In this document: one piece after another, positions 1 to 7,741 of the stretch
How positions within the stretch are numbered: position 1 is the stretch's first letter
How the letters are laid out: the number at the start of each line of letters is the position of its first letter
Source: DATJBF01 sp035515475
GTDB lineage: Bacteria > Verrucomicrobiota > Verrucomicrobiia > Palsa-1439
Direction: 5' to 3'
DNA length: 55,441 nucleotides
Assembly: GCA_035515475.1 (NCBI GenBank)
Contig: DATJBF010000051.1
Span: 1 to 55,441 of the forward strand
Made by a program: the position numbers and the translations under genes
Notes under the pieces: generated by a model
The model's database searches: none
What the model was told of the DNA's origin: nothing
What the model saw: the letters and a program-made list of their open reading frames with translations, nothing else

Positions 1-1
1 T

Positions 2-1462
2 GACGGTCAATTCACGATTTCCACGGTGGACTGCCTTGCCGCGTGCGGCACAGGGCCGGTGATGATGATCAACGATGAGTTGTACGAGAATCTCACGCCC
101 GAGAAGGCCGAGGCGGCCGTCGAGCGGATCCGGACGACGGCCCGACTCGACGCGCAGCCGTTACCGCCAGTGCAGCCGGCGCATCCGTTGGAGAAACGTG
201 TGTTGCTGGCGAACGCGAGCAAGCCGGGCTACACGGGATCGATTGCCGATTACATCCGCGAAGGCGGCTACAAGGCATTGCGCAAGGCGCTCGGCATGAA
301 GCCCGAGGAAATTGTCGCCGAGGTCAGGGATAGCCAGCTTCGCGGACGCGGCGGCGCGGGGTTCCCTTGCGGCATGAAGTGGGGATTTCTCGACAGAAAA
401 TCGGGCAAGCCGATTTATCTCGTCTGCAATGCCGACGAATCCGAGCCGGGCACGTTCAAGGATCGCCAGCTCATCCATTACGACCCGCACCAACTCATCG
501 AAGGCATCCTCATCTCCTGTTACGCCGTCGGCGCCCACGTGGCGTACATCTACATCCGCGGCGAGATGCCGCTCGGGGCCAGGATCCTGTCGAAAGCCAT
601 CGAGGAAGCGCGCGCCAGAAAATTTCTCGGCAAAAGCATTCTCGGCAAGAAGTTCAACTGCGAGATTTACATCCATCGCGGCGCCGGTGCGTACATTTGC
701 GGCGAGGAAACGGGCCTGCTCGAATCGCTGGAAGGCAAACGGGCCTACCCGCGCATCAAACCGCCATTCCCGGCGGTCGTGGGTTTATTCGGTTGCCCGA
801 CGGTGGTCAACAACGTCGAGACGCTCGCCAACGTACCGCACATCATCAATCACGGCGCGGCGTGGTACAAGGCGATGGGCGTGCCCGGCTCGACCGGCAC
901 GCGGCTCGTGTGCGTGAGTGGCCCGGTGAACCGGCCGGGCTACTACGAATTTGAGATGGGCAAGCTGACGCTGCGCCAGCTCATCTACGACCTGTGCGGC
1001 GGCTTGAAGGACGGTCGCACGCTCAAGGGCGTGATCCCCGGCGGCAGTTCGATGCCGGTGCTCAAGGCCGACCAGATTGACGTGCCGCTCGATTTCGAGT
1101 CGTTACGCAAGGCGGGCACGATGGCCGGCTCGGGCGGCATCATCGTGCTCGATGATTCGGTCGACATCGTCGAGGCGACGCTCAACGTCGCGCAGTTCTA
1201 CGCCCACGAAAGTTGTGGCCAGTGCACCCCGTGCCGCGAGGGCACGTTGTGGATGGAGAAGATGCTGCACCGGATGCGGGCCGGGCACGGCCGGGCCGAG
1301 GACGTGGACCTGCTCTGGGACGTGGCCGACAACATCGACGGCAAGACGATCTGTCCGCTGGGCGAAGCCGCTGCTTGGCCCGTAAAGGCGTTTGTGACGA
1401 AGTACCGGGGAGAATTTGAACAGGCAGTCAAAGGCAATGGAGCCACAGATGGACACCGATGA
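2..1462 (+). CDS. nuoF: NuoE C-terminus fused in frame to NuoF (complex I NADH-binding subunits), 5' partial
   Basis: Peripheral-arm subunits that oxidise NADH and pass electrons through FMN and Fe-S clusters. The frame is open from base 2. The first residues read as the end of NuoE: the [2Fe-2S] motif CLAACGTGP, then MMINDELYENLTPE. The same frame runs with no stop through a linker of about 20 residues (LDAQPLPPVQPAHPLEKR) into NuoF. NuoF shows the glycine-rich NADH/FMN segment GRGGAGFPCGMKW, ADESEPGTFKDR, GAGAYICGEETGLLESLEGKR, the N3 cluster SCGQCTPCREG and its fourth cysteine in CPLGEAA. No ATG lies in the linker; a GTG at 170 and a TTG at 188 are in frame but have no visible Shine-Dalgarno. 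I infer a NuoE-NuoF fusion; the amino end lies outside the window. Next gene nuoG is 57 nt downstream. Confidence 0.93.
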   Translation, partial: DGQFTISTVDCLAACGTGPVMMINDELYENLTPEKAEAAVERIRTTARLDAQPLPPVQPAHPLEKRVLLANASKPGYTGSIADYIREGGYKALRKALGMKPEEIVAEVRDSQLRGRGGAGFPCGMKWGFLDRKSGKPIYLVCNADESEPGTFKDRQLIHYDPHQLIEGILISCYAVGAHVAYIYIRGEMPLGARILSKAIEEARARKFLGKSILGKKFNCEIYIHRGAGAYICGEETGLLESLEGKRAYPRIKPPFPAVVGLFGCPTVVNNVETLANVPHIINHGAAWYKAMGVPGSTGTRLVCVSGPVNRPGYYEFEMGKLTLRQLIYDLCGGLKDGRTLKGVIPGGSSMPVLKADQIDVPLDFESLRKAGTMAGSGGIIVLDDSVDIVEATLNVAQFYAHESCGQCTPCREGTLWMEKMLHRMRAGHGRAEDVDLLWDVADNIDGKTICPLGEAAAWPVKAFVTKYRGEFEQAVKGNGATDGHR

Positions 1463-1508
1463 AACACTGATGGGAATCCGTGAACATCCGTGTTCATCCG
1501 TGGCAGAA
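1435..1508. repeat. Palindromic intergenic repeat (CCACAGATG/CATCCGTGG family)
   Basis: Between nuoF and nuoG, partly covering the nuoF stop region. The left arm reads CCACAGATGGACACCGATG; the right arm ends GTTCATCCGTGGC. The arms are imperfectly complementary and would fold into a long hairpin in RNA. Relatives, whole or decayed, occur near 3180-3255, 5440-5512, 7722-7752 and 15237-15297. Family membership is by eye. Confidence 0.6.
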
Positions 1509-1519
1509 GAGAAGCCGAA

Positions 1520-3268
1520 ATGCCCGAACCGCTCATCAAACTGACGATTGACGGCCAGCCGGTGGAGGCGCGGCGCGGCACGAACATTATCGAGGCCGCG
1601 AAGTGCGTCGGCATCGAGGTGCCGCATTATTGTTATCACCCGAAGCTGCCCGTGGTGGGCAACTGCCGGATGTGCCTCGTGGACGTCGGTATGCCCAAGG
1701 TCGGTGTGGACAAGAGACCCGTGCTCGATCCCGACGGCAAACCGGTGATCGTGTTCGGCCCGAAGCTGTCCATTGGCTGCAATACCGCCGTGGCCGAGGG
1801 CATGGTCGTGCAGACGCGGTCGCCGAAGGTCGTCAAGGCCCGCGAAGGCGTGATGGAGTTCCTGTTGATCAATCATCCGCTCGATTGCCCCATCTGCGAT
1901 CAGGCGGGCGAGTGCCGCCTGCAGGAATTCTCGGAGGACTACGGCAAGGGACAGAGCCGGTTCGTCGAGGAGAAAGTCCACAAGCCGAAACGCACCCCGC
2001 TCGGCCCGAAGATCGTGCTCGACGACGAACGCTGCATCCTGTGTTCGCGGTGCGTGCGGTTCATGAAAGACGTTGCCGGCCAGGATTGCCTCGGGTTCGT
2101 GAACCGCGGCAGTCATTCGACGCTGGCCTGTTATCCCGGACAGGAACCGAACACGAATTACGATCTGAACATCGTGGACATCTGTCCCGTGGGCGCGTTG
2201 ACCTCGACTGATTTCCGGTTCAAGCAGCGCGTCTGGTTTTTGAAGGCGACCAAGAGCGTGTGTCCGAACTGCGCGACCGGCTGCAACACCGAGCTCTGGT
2301 CGCGCGAAGGCGTGGTTTATCGCCAGACGCCGCGCGACAACGACGCGGTCAACCAGTGCTGGATGTGCGATTTCGGCCGGCTCCACTACAAGTTCATCAA
2401 CGACCCGCAACGCCTCAGGTCGCCGAGCGTGAAGTCCAGCGTGCTGGGCGAACGGTTCCAGCTCACCTGGGTCGAGGCGACGCGGCAGGTGGCGGAACGC
2501 CTCGCCGCGGTGAACGACATCGCGGCCGTCGCATCGGCGCGGGCGACGACGGAAGAATTGTTTCTGTTCAACAAGCTCGTGCGCGAGGTCCTTCATGCGG
2601 ACCCGGTGGACTGCGTGCCGCATGCCGGTGCCGGCGACGCGTTCCTGCTCAACGCCGACCGCAACCCGAACACGGCCGGGGCGAAATTGGTTGGCTTGAT
2701 TGGCAGCGCATCACAGGCAGGGACGCCTGTGCCACCGTCGGTTTCGGACATCGGTGTGCGGATTCCCGCCATCGCCGAGGGGATCGCGAGTGGCAAGATC
2801 CGCGGGCTGATCGTGCTCGGGGAAAACGTAGCGAACCATGGGATTGGCGAGGAGGTTCTGGCGAAGTTGGAGTTACTGGTGGTGATCGACGCGCTGCCGA
2901 ACAAGGTGACTGACCTGGCGCATTACGTTTTGCCCGGGGCGACGTTTGCCGAGAAGCGCGGCACGTTCATCAACGCCCAGGGCCGCCTCCAACGGCTCAA
3001 CCCGGCGATTCCGTCGCCCGGCGTGGCCCGGCCCGAATGGCAAACGCTCGTGGCGCTGCTGAACGAGCTCGGCGCCGGCGCTGGTTACCTGACTCTGGAG
3101 GATGTATTCGCCGACATGGCGCGCACGCTCGCGCCGCTGGCCGGATTGAATTTGTCCAAGATCGGCGATTTGGGAGTGGACGTGAGCCGCAGACTGACAC
3201 AGACGAGGGCGGATTCATCCGTGGAAACCCGTCCCGCGCGTGCGGGATCCGTGGCAACTCAATCATGA
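1520..3268 (+). CDS. nuoG: NADH-quinone oxidoreductase subunit G, short form
   Basis: Fe-S subunit of the complex I peripheral arm. The start is set at the ATG giving MPEPLIKLTIDG; ORF sequence before it lies in a repeat. It shows the N-terminal [2Fe-2S] domain (CVGIEVPHYCYHPK, NCRMCLVDV), the His-ligated cluster motif HPLDCPICDQAGEC, a second cluster motif CILCSRCVRFMKD...QDC, and a molybdopterin-type CPNCATGC...QCWMC set compatible with the extra N7 cluster. At 582 residues it is shorter than enteric NuoG (about 900), so the C-terminal molybdopterin-like domain is reduced. The last 25 or so residues (from LTQTRADSS) are encoded by repeat-like DNA with a hairpin. The stop overlaps the nuoH start as ATGA (3265-3268). 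Confidence 0.95.
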   Translation: MPEPLIKLTIDGQPVEARRGTNIIEAAKCVGIEVPHYCYHPKLPVVGNCRMCLVDVGMPKVGVDKRPVLDPDGKPVIVFGPKLSIGCNTAVAEGMVVQTRSPKVVKAREGVMEFLLINHPLDCPICDQAGECRLQEFSEDYGKGQSRFVEEKVHKPKRTPLGPKIVLDDERCILCSRCVRFMKDVAGQDCLGFVNRGSHSTLACYPGQEPNTNYDLNIVDICPVGALTSTDFRFKQRVWFLKATKSVCPNCATGCNTELWSREGVVYRQTPRDNDAVNQCWMCDFGRLHYKFINDPQRLRSPSVKSSVLGERFQLTWVEATRQVAERLAAVNDIAAVASARATTEELFLFNKLVREVLHADPVDCVPHAGAGDAFLLNADRNPNTAGAKLVGLIGSASQAGTPVPPSVSDIGVRIPAIAEGIASGKIRGLIVLGENVANHGIGEEVLAKLELLVVIDALPNKVTDLAHYVLPGATFAEKRGTFINAQGRLQRLNPAIPSPGVARPEWQTLVALLNELGAGAGYLTLEDVFADMARTLAPLAGLNLSKIGDLGVDVSRRLTQTRADSSVETRPARAGSVATQS

Positions 3269-4293
3269 TCGAACTGCTCATCGACCTCATCAAGATCGCC
3301 GCCGTGCTGGGGGTGATGCTGACCATCGTGGCGTACACGGTGTTGGTGGAACGGTGGGTCTGCGCCTGGATGCAGGACCGCCTCGGCCCGAACCGGGTCG
3401 GGCCGTTCGGGTTGCTGCAGCCGCTGGCCGATTTCGGGAAGCTGGTGTTGAAGGAGGACATCCTGCCGCATCACGTTCACAAGATTTACTACACGCTGGC
3501 ACCGGCCATCACGCTGATGCCGGCGTTGATTGTGATGGCGGTGGTGCCGTGGGGCAGCCAGTTGCCGATCGCGGGCCGGATGATCGACTGCGTGATTGCG
3601 AACCTGGACGTGGGCATACTGTTCATCTTCGCCATCACCTCGCTCAGCGTGTATGGCATCGTGCTGGCGGGATGGTCGAGCAATTCGAAGTATCCGTTCC
3701 TCGGCGGCGTGCGCTCCAGTGCCCAGATGATCTCGTACGAAGTCTGTCTCGGATTGAGCGTGGTGCCCGTGTTCATGCAGGTGGGGACGTTGAACCTGAT
3801 GAAGGTGGTCGAGTATCAGACGCAGCACACCTGGCTGGTGGTGTGCCAGCCCCTGTCGTTTTTCATTTTTGTCGTGAGCGCGTTTGCCGAGACGAACCGA
3901 TTGCCGTTCGATTTTCCCGAGGCGGAGCAGGAACTCGTGGCCGGTTACAACACCGAGTACAGCTCGATGAAGTTCGGGATGTTTTTCATGGGCGAATACG
4001 CGGCGATGTTCGTGCAGGCGGCGCTGATGACGACGCTGTTTTGCGGGGGCTGGTCGTTGCCGTTCGCGCCGATGAACGCGCCCGCCCACACGCTGGCGAT
4101 CGGACTGGCGCAGATCGCGGTCTTTCTGGCAAAAGTGATGGTGTTCCTGTTCGTCTACATCTGGGTGCGCTGGACGATTCCACGGTTTCGCTACGATCAA
4201 CTGATGGCGCTCGGCTGGAAGGTGTTCATTCCGCTGACGCTTGCCAACATTGTGTTTTCGGGCGTGGTGCTGGCGATACTGGAGAACTGGTGA
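3265..4293 (+). CDS. nuoH: NADH-quinone oxidoreductase subunit H
   Basis: Membrane subunit that helps form the quinone site at the junction of the two arms. The start ATG overlaps the nuoG stop, giving MIELLIDLIKIAAVLG; the same frame is open further upstream but that is shadow. 342 residues with about eight hydrophobic segments. Family signatures visible: ERWVCAWMQDRLGPNRVGPFG near the N-terminus, the loop FAETNRLPFDFPEAEQELVAGYNTEYSSMKF (here quoted in parts: AETNRLPFDFPEAEQE and NTEYSSMKF) and IWVRWTIPRFRYDQLM near the C-terminus. It is followed immediately by nuoI, whose GTG start abuts the nuoH TGA. Confidence 0.96.
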   Translation: MIELLIDLIKIAAVLGVMLTIVAYTVLVERWVCAWMQDRLGPNRVGPFGLLQPLADFGKLVLKEDILPHHVHKIYYTLAPAITLMPALIVMAVVPWGSQLPIAGRMIDCVIANLDVGILFIFAITSLSVYGIVLAGWSSNSKYPFLGGVRSSAQMISYEVCLGLSVVPVFMQVGTLNLMKVVEYQTQHTWLVVCQPLSFFIFVVSAFAETNRLPFDFPEAEQELVAGYNTEYSSMKFGMFFMGEYAAMFVQAALMTTLFCGGWSLPFAPMNAPAHTLAIGLAQIAVFLAKVMVFLFVYIWVRWTIPRFRYDQLMALGWKVFIPLTLANIVFSGVVLAILENW

Positions 4294-4848
4294 GTGCAAG
4301 TTAAACGGCCAAGATTGACGCTGTGGGAGCGGACGTATCTGCCGCAGATCCTCAAGGGACTGTGGCTGACGCTGAAGCATATCCCGCAGCGGAAGTTCAC
4401 GCGTCGGTATCCCGAGGAAAAACCGCCGTTGTACGGCGATTATCGGGGCGCGCCGGTGCTGGTGCGCGACCCCGAGGGCCGCGTCAAATGCGTGGCGTGC
4501 CAGCTGTGTGAGTTCGTGTGTCCGCCGAAGGCGATCCGCATCACGCCGGGGTTTCGCCCCGAGGAACGGTTCGACGCGAACGTCGAGAAAGAGCCGGAAG
4601 ACTTTGTGATCGACATGTTGCGCTGTATTTACTGCGGGTATTGCGAGGAGGTGTGTCCCGAGGAGGCGATTTTCCTGCAAAAGGATTTTGCGTTGGCGGG
4701 CTACAGCCGGGAGGAACTGCAGTTCCATAAGGAGAAACTGCTCGAACTCGGCGGCGTCCGCGAGGATTCGATCTGGAAGTGGAAATACAAGGGGGCGCCG
4801 CCGCCCGAGGCGCCGGCGGCACCGAAGAGGGAGGGGGCCGGGGTGTAG
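4294..4848 (+). CDS. nuoI: NADH-quinone oxidoreductase subunit I (2 x 4Fe-4S ferredoxin)
   Basis: Carries clusters N6a and N6b, the electron path from the NuoG chain to the quinone-site clusters. 184 residues beginning with a GTG codon directly after the nuoH TGA (TGAGTG). The two classical 8-iron ferredoxin motifs are present: CVACQLCEFVCPP (around residues 69-81) and CIYCGYCEEVCPEEAI (around 110-125). The N-terminal stretch KGLWLTLKHIPQRKFTRRYPE is the expected amphipathic membrane-associated helix. The C-terminus is proline/alanine-rich (APPPEAPAAPKREG). An 80-nt palindromic repeat separates it from nuoJ. Confidence 0.95.
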   Translation: MQVKRPRLTLWERTYLPQILKGLWLTLKHIPQRKFTRRYPEEKPPLYGDYRGAPVLVRDPEGRVKCVACQLCEFVCPPKAIRITPGFRPEERFDANVEKEPEDFVIDMLRCIYCGYCEEVCPEEAIFLQKDFALAGYSREELQFHKEKLLELGGVREDSIWKWKYKGAPPPEAPAAPKREGAGV

Positions 4849-4854
4849 GGCGTC

Positions 4855-4920
4855 ATTTCCAGCGGAGCGAGGAATCTCTCGCACGTGCGCGAGACCCTTC
4901 GCCTGGCTCAGGGTGACACA
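4855..4920. repeat. Palindromic intergenic repeat (GTCATT...GAATCTC...CTCAGGGTGAC family)
   Basis: Fills the nuoI-nuoJ gap. It starts GTCATTTCC, has GAATCTCTCGC, a central TCTCGC...GCGAGA hairpin, then GAGACCCTTCGC and CTCAGGGTGACA. The same ordered blocks recur at 30191-30296. Truncated relatives are at 18220-18262 and 25809-25856. This repeat type is widespread in environmental GC-rich bacteria; its origin is unknown to me. Confidence 0.7.
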
Positions 4921-4928
4921 GTAAGGAG

Positions 4929-5429
4929 ATGAACGGTCACGACATATTGTTCTGGGCGTTTAGCATCGCGATGCTGCTGTGTGGCGTCGGCGTGATTGCC
5001 AGCCGCAACCCGGTCACCAGCGCGATGTTCCTGGTGGTGCTGTTTTTCTTCATGGCCGGGTTGTTCGTGTTGTTGGAAGCATTTTTCCTGGCGGCGATTC
5101 AGGTGCTGGTCTATGCGGGCGCGGTGATGGTGTTGTTCCTGTTCGTCATCATGTTGCTCGACATCAAGGCGTCGGAACGACGGAAGTTCCGCTGGTTGGC
5201 GGTGCTGGGCGGCGTGATCGTCGCGGCCGCGCTGGTGGGGGAGTTTCGCTTCGTTCTCCGCCAACCGGTCCGGGTGATCGCCGCAGGCACCACCGAATTC
5301 CATGGGGGACTCAAGGACGTGGTCGCGCCGCTGTTTGCCGATTACATGTTGCCGTTCGAAATCATCGCCCTGTTGCTGCTCGTGGCCATGATCGGCGTGG
5401 TGCTGCTGTCGAAGCGGGAGACGAAGTGA
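4929..5429 (+). CDS. nuoJ: NADH-quinone oxidoreductase subunit J
   Basis: Small membrane subunit of the proton-pumping arm. 166 residues with five hydrophobic helices; the diagnostic third helix with its pi-bulge region is seen as AAIQVLVYAGAVMVLFLFVIMLL, quoted here in part as QVLVYAGAVMVLFLFVIM. The only suitable ATG directly abuts an AAGGAG sequence (4923-4928), so the usual spacer between Shine-Dalgarno and start is missing; no better start exists before the conserved region. The C-terminus ends in a charged KRETK. The gene is bracketed by two different palindromic repeats. Confidence 0.93.
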   Translation: MNGHDILFWAFSIAMLLCGVGVIASRNPVTSAMFLVVLFFFMAGLFVLLEAFFLAAIQVLVYAGAVMVLFLFVIMLLDIKASERRKFRWLAVLGGVIVAAALVGEFRFVLRQPVRVIAAGTTEFHGGLKDVVAPLFADYMLPFEIIALLLLVAMIGVVLLSKRETK

Positions 5430-5435
5430 GAAATA

Positions 5436-5513
5436 AACCCGAACCACAGAGGCACAGAGAACACCGAGCCATGTCCGTTCTGCGACCTCTGTGTCTCGGT
5501 GGTTTCAGCAAGT
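5436..5513. repeat. Palindromic intergenic repeat (AACCACAGAGGCACAGAG / CTCTGTGTCTCGGTGGTT)
   Basis: Between nuoJ and nuoK. The left arm AACCACAGAGGCACAGAG is nearly the reverse complement of CTCTGTGTCTCGGTGGTT on the right, giving a hairpin of about 18 bp with a loop of roughly 30 nt. It belongs to the same general class as the repeat between nuoF and nuoG. The right arm lies immediately before the nuoK start. Confidence 0.7.
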
Positions 5514-5514
5514 C

Positions 5515-5817
5515 ATGATTACACTCAATCACTATCTCTGGGTGAGCGGGCTGCTGTTCGCGCTGGGCATTGCCGGCGTGATCGTGCGGCGCAATGCGTT
5601 GGTGATTTACATGGCGATCGAGATGAACCTCAACGCCGCCAACCTCGCGCTGGTGGCGTTCTCGAAATACAACAAGATCGTCGACGGCCAGGTGTTCGTG
5701 TTTTTCATCATCGCCATTGCGGCGGCGGAAGTGGCGGTCGGATTGGCGATCATCGTGGCATTGTTCCGCCGGAAACAAACCGTGAGCGTGGATGAATTGA
5801 CGACGATGCGGTTATGA
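5515..5817 (+). CDS. nuoK: NADH-quinone oxidoreductase subunit K
   Basis: Small antiporter-like membrane subunit (related to MrpC) of the proton-pumping arm. 100 residues with three hydrophobic helices. I place the start at the ATG of MITLNHYLWVSGLLFALG, the normal N-terminus; upstream codons belong to the repeat. The conserved glutamates are present in MAIEMNLNAANLALVAF and AAAEVAVGLAIIVALFR. The TGA stop overlaps the nuoL ATG (ATGA at 5814-5817), so nuoK and nuoL are likely translationally coupled. Confidence 0.95.
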   Translation: MITLNHYLWVSGLLFALGIAGVIVRRNALVIYMAIEMNLNAANLALVAFSKYNKIVDGQVFVFFIIAIAAAEVAVGLAIIVALFRRKQTVSVDELTTMRL

Positions 5818-7715
5818 ATCTGCTGGCTTTTACCATGACGGGTTTCTCGATGACGGAGGACCACCCGATCTGTTCGGTCTGGCTGACGTTGTTCGCGCCG
5901 TTGGTGGCTGCGGTGCTCATCACGCTCTTCACCCAACGATCGAAGGGCCTGAGCGCGCTGCTGTCCATCGGTGCGGTCCTGCTCGGGTTCGTCCTCTCGC
6001 TGCGGTTGTTCCTCGCGCTGGCGTTTCACGGCCAGCAGCATGTCCCGCATACGATCCCCTGGCTGACCGTCGGGAACATGCGCGTCGAGTTTGGGATGAC
6101 GACCGATGCGTTGGCGATGCTCATGTTGCTGGTGGTCACGGGCGTTGGCTCGGCGATTCACATCTATTCGCTCGGGTACATGAAGGGCGACCCCGGGTTC
6201 TCGCGCTATTTCGCCTGCATGTCGTTATTCACCTTTTCGATGCTCGGGATCGTGATTGCCAACAATTTCATCCAGATGTTCATCTTCTGGGAACTGGTCG
6301 GCCTGAGCAGTTACCTGCTTATTGGTTTTTGGTTCGAGAAACCCAGCGCGGCGGAGGCGGGCAAGAAAGCGTTCCTGGTCACCCGCATCGGCGACTTTGG
6401 GATGATGTTGGGGATCCTGTTGCTCTGGTCGTATGCCGGCACGTTCAACTTCCGAGATTTGCAGGTGCGGTTGCCGGCGTTGACGGCCGCCAGCGGCACG
6501 GTCACGCCGGCGACGTTGGCGCTCATCGGCGCGTTGATCTTCTGCGGGGCGATCGGCAAGAGCGCGCAATTCCCGTTGCACGTGTGGTTGCCCGACGCGA
6601 TGGAGGGCCCGACGCCGGTAAGCGCGCTGATTCATGCGGCGACGATGGTGGCGGCGGGCGTGTACATGTTGTGCCGGGTGTTCTTTCTCATCGCGCCGAG
6701 CGGGGTGGCGTTGACGCTCATCGCGTGGATCGGCGGGATCACCGCCTTGATGGCGGCGATCATTGCCATCGCGCAGAACGACATCAAACGCATCCTGGCG
6801 TATTCAACGCTCTCGCAACTCGGTTACATGGTGATGGCGGTCGGGTTGGGCGGGCCCACGCCGGCGATGTTTCACCTGACCATGCACGCGTTTTTCAAGG
6901 CGCTGCTGTTCCTGGCCGCGGGAAGCGTGATCATTGGACTGCATCACGAACAGGACATCTGGAAAATGGGCGGACTGTGGAAGAAAATGCCGATCACGTT
7001 CTGGACGTTTCTGATTGCGGCGCTGGCGTTGGCGGGAGTGCCGCCGCTCAGCGGTTTCTACAGCAAGGACGAAATCCTGGTGTTGGCATTCGACCGCAAC
7101 CGCTGGTTGTTCGGCATGGGTGTGGGCGCGGCCGTGCTGACCGCGTTTTACATCGGGCGCGAGGTGTTCGTGGTGTTCTGCGGCAAGCCGCGCGATCGAC
7201 ACGCCTACGACCATGCCCACGAATCGCCGCTGGTGATGACGCTCCCGTTGATTTTCCTGGGGATTTTGTCCGTGATCGGCGGCTGGGGCAGCCGGGTGCC
7301 GGAGTTTTTATCGCCGTCGCATTTGGCCGAGCATCACGCGCCGGTGTTGAGCCTGGGATTGATTGCGGCGCCGGCCGTGGGATTTGCGCTGGCCTGGATT
7401 CTCTACTGGAAGCCCGAGCCGAGCGATGCCCCGGTCGAGTCGGCGCTGGGCACCGTCTACGTCTGGATTCAAAACAAGTTTTACTTCGACGAGCTTTACC
7501 TTTGGATCGTGAAATACGTGCAGGGCACGATTGCAGCCGTGTGTGACTGGTTCGACCGCTGGATTCTGCAGCGCCTGTGCATTGGGGGCCTGTCGCAGGG
7601 CACGGGCTTGCTCGGCCGCACCGTCCGTCTGCTCCAAACCGGCAGCATCTCCGGCTACGCCTTCCTGTTCGCTCTCGGCGTGACGGTGATCATTTACTAC
7701 GTGGTGGTGAGGTGA
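5814..7715 (+). CDS. nuoL: NADH-quinone oxidoreductase subunit L
   Basis: Distal antiporter-like proton-pumping subunit of complex I. 633 residues with about 16 hydrophobic helices, typical in length. Visible family motifs: WELVGLSSYLLIGFWFEKP with the conserved helix-5 glutamate, the helix 7-8 signature HVWLPDAMEGPTPVSALIHA, LAYSTLSQLGYMVMAVG, HAFFKALLFLAAGSVIIG, and the long amphipathic lateral-helix region towards the C-terminus. It ends VTVIIYYVVVR. The last 36 nt (7680-7715) are repeated with 5 mismatches at 8833-8868, downstream of the accessory nuclease gene. Confidence 0.97.
   Translation: MNLLAFTMTGFSMTEDHPICSVWLTLFAPLVAAVLITLFTQRSKGLSALLSIGAVLLGFVLSLRLFLALAFHGQQHVPHTIPWLTVGNMRVEFGMTTDALAMLMLLVVTGVGSAIHIYSLGYMKGDPGFSRYFACMSLFTFSMLGIVIANNFIQMFIFWELVGLSSYLLIGFWFEKPSAAEAGKKAFLVTRIGDFGMMLGILLLWSYAGTFNFRDLQVRLPALTAASGTVTPATLALIGALIFCGAIGKSAQFPLHVWLPDAMEGPTPVSALIHAATMVAAGVYMLCRVFFLIAPSGVALTLIAWIGGITALMAAIIAIAQNDIKRILAYSTLSQLGYMVMAVGLGGPTPAMFHLTMHAFFKALLFLAAGSVIIGLHHEQDIWKMGGLWKKMPITFWTFLIAALALAGVPPLSGFYSKDEILVLAFDRNRWLFGMGVGAAVLTAFYIGREVFVVFCGKPRDRHAYDHAHESPLVMTLPLIFLGILSVIGGWGSRVPEFLSPSHLAEHHAPVLSLGLIAAPAVGFALAWILYWKPEPSDAPVESALGTVYVWIQNKFYFDELYLWIVKYVQGTIAAVCDWFDRWILQRLCIGGLSQGTGLLGRTVRLLQTGSISGYAFLFALGVTVIIYYVVVR
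7680..7715 (+). repeat. Direct repeat copy 1: native nuoL 3' end
   Basis: 36 nt at the end of nuoL encoding VTVIIYYVVVR and the stop. Copy 2 lies at 8833-8868; I count 31 of 36 identical positions, with blocks of 10, 7 and 11 perfect matches. The pair flanks the DUF1016 gene. Confidence 0.85.
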
Positions 7716-7741
7716 AGACAGCTAGCCACAGATTGACGCGG

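Noticed and set aside
1103..2623. Long minus-strand ORF of 506 codons opposite nuoF/nuoG
   Set aside because: It mirrors the strong GC3 pattern of the real genes, has low-complexity His/Arg-rich composition, and no recognisable domain; a coding shadow.
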